Made by a program: the position numbers and the translations under genes. Positions 63,903-64,000 of a stretch of 64,000 nucleotides of DNA are shown here, one piece after another. Below the pieces are notes generated by a model that had not been told where the DNA came from, searched no databases, and saw only the letters and a program-made list of their open reading frames with translations. Source of the stretch: Panopea generosa. Taxonomy: Eukaryota > Mollusca > Bivalvia > Adapedonta > Hiatellidae. Within the stretch, counting starts at the first letter, position 1, and the number at the start of each line of letters is the position of its first letter. The DNA lies in contig CM055907.1 in NCBI GenBank assembly GCA_029582155.1, positions 13,795,992 to 13,859,991 on the forward strand. The letters run 5' to 3'.

Positions 63903-64000
63903 ATAGCTTAATATGTACAGTGTAACATAGTGATACATTTAGGGATACGATAACACAATAGCTTAATATGTACAGTGTAACATTGTGGTACATTTAGGGG
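63903..64000. repeat. Start of a 55-bp tandem repeat running off the window
   Basis: ATAGCTTAATATGTACAGTG occurs at 63,903 and 63,958, followed in both by TAACAT-GTG-TACATTTAGGG. The second copy is cut by the window end, so the array length is unknown. Confidence 0.75.

Overview
This window is nuclear DNA from an invertebrate animal, most likely a bivalve mollusc. It is AT-rich, with long introns, dense tRNA-derived SINEs, very large minisatellites and a split gene for a secreted-type WSC/C-type-lectin receptor. That assignment is an inference from repeat style and gene type. No operons, bacterial-style genes or CRISPR arrays are present.

Layout. 1-7,752: a 26-bp minisatellite (about 1,470-4,472), a spacer with dispersed repeats, then a 31-bp minisatellite (6,140-7,752) that starts inside a SINE head. 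8,219-20,300: a 12-kb minisatellite of 31-bp units. 20,301-30,956: mostly unrecognised sequence with a G-rich repeat block, a possible two-exon gene 3' end (24,305-25,201), a heptamer repeat, a mariner remnant and several SINEs. 30,957-40,372: a 9.4-kb minisatellite of 33-bp units, almost G-free on the + strand, containing a near-identical 1.55-kb duplication. 40,935-62,480: one + strand gene in ten exons. 62,481-64,000: a decayed second cytoplasmic tail, a SINE head and the start of another tandem repeat.

The gene. Ten exons join without a frame break into a predicted 449-residue single-pass membrane protein: signal peptide, half of a C-type-lectin-like fold, a complete eight-cysteine WSC domain, the other half of that lectin fold, a second lectin-like fold, a Thr/Ser-rich stalk, one transmembrane helix and a cytoplasmic tail with two tyrosine motifs. 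The WSC domain is carried by two exons, symmetric in phase 1-1, that sit in the phase-1 intron splitting the first lectin fold. The equivalent intron of the second lectin fold is empty of exons. This looks like domain insertion by exon shuffling and is the main discovery candidate. The tail exon was amplified with an attached SINE into four cassettes, of which only the first is intact.

Mobile DNA. The introns hold two copies of a long palindromic element flanked by TTAA, a decayed Tc1-like transposon, SINEs of at least four tRNA-headed types, and microsatellites. At least four of the six minisatellite arrays begin or end exactly at or inside a SINE, which suggests a link between SINE ends and array birth. 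Together the arrays cover roughly 40% of the window.
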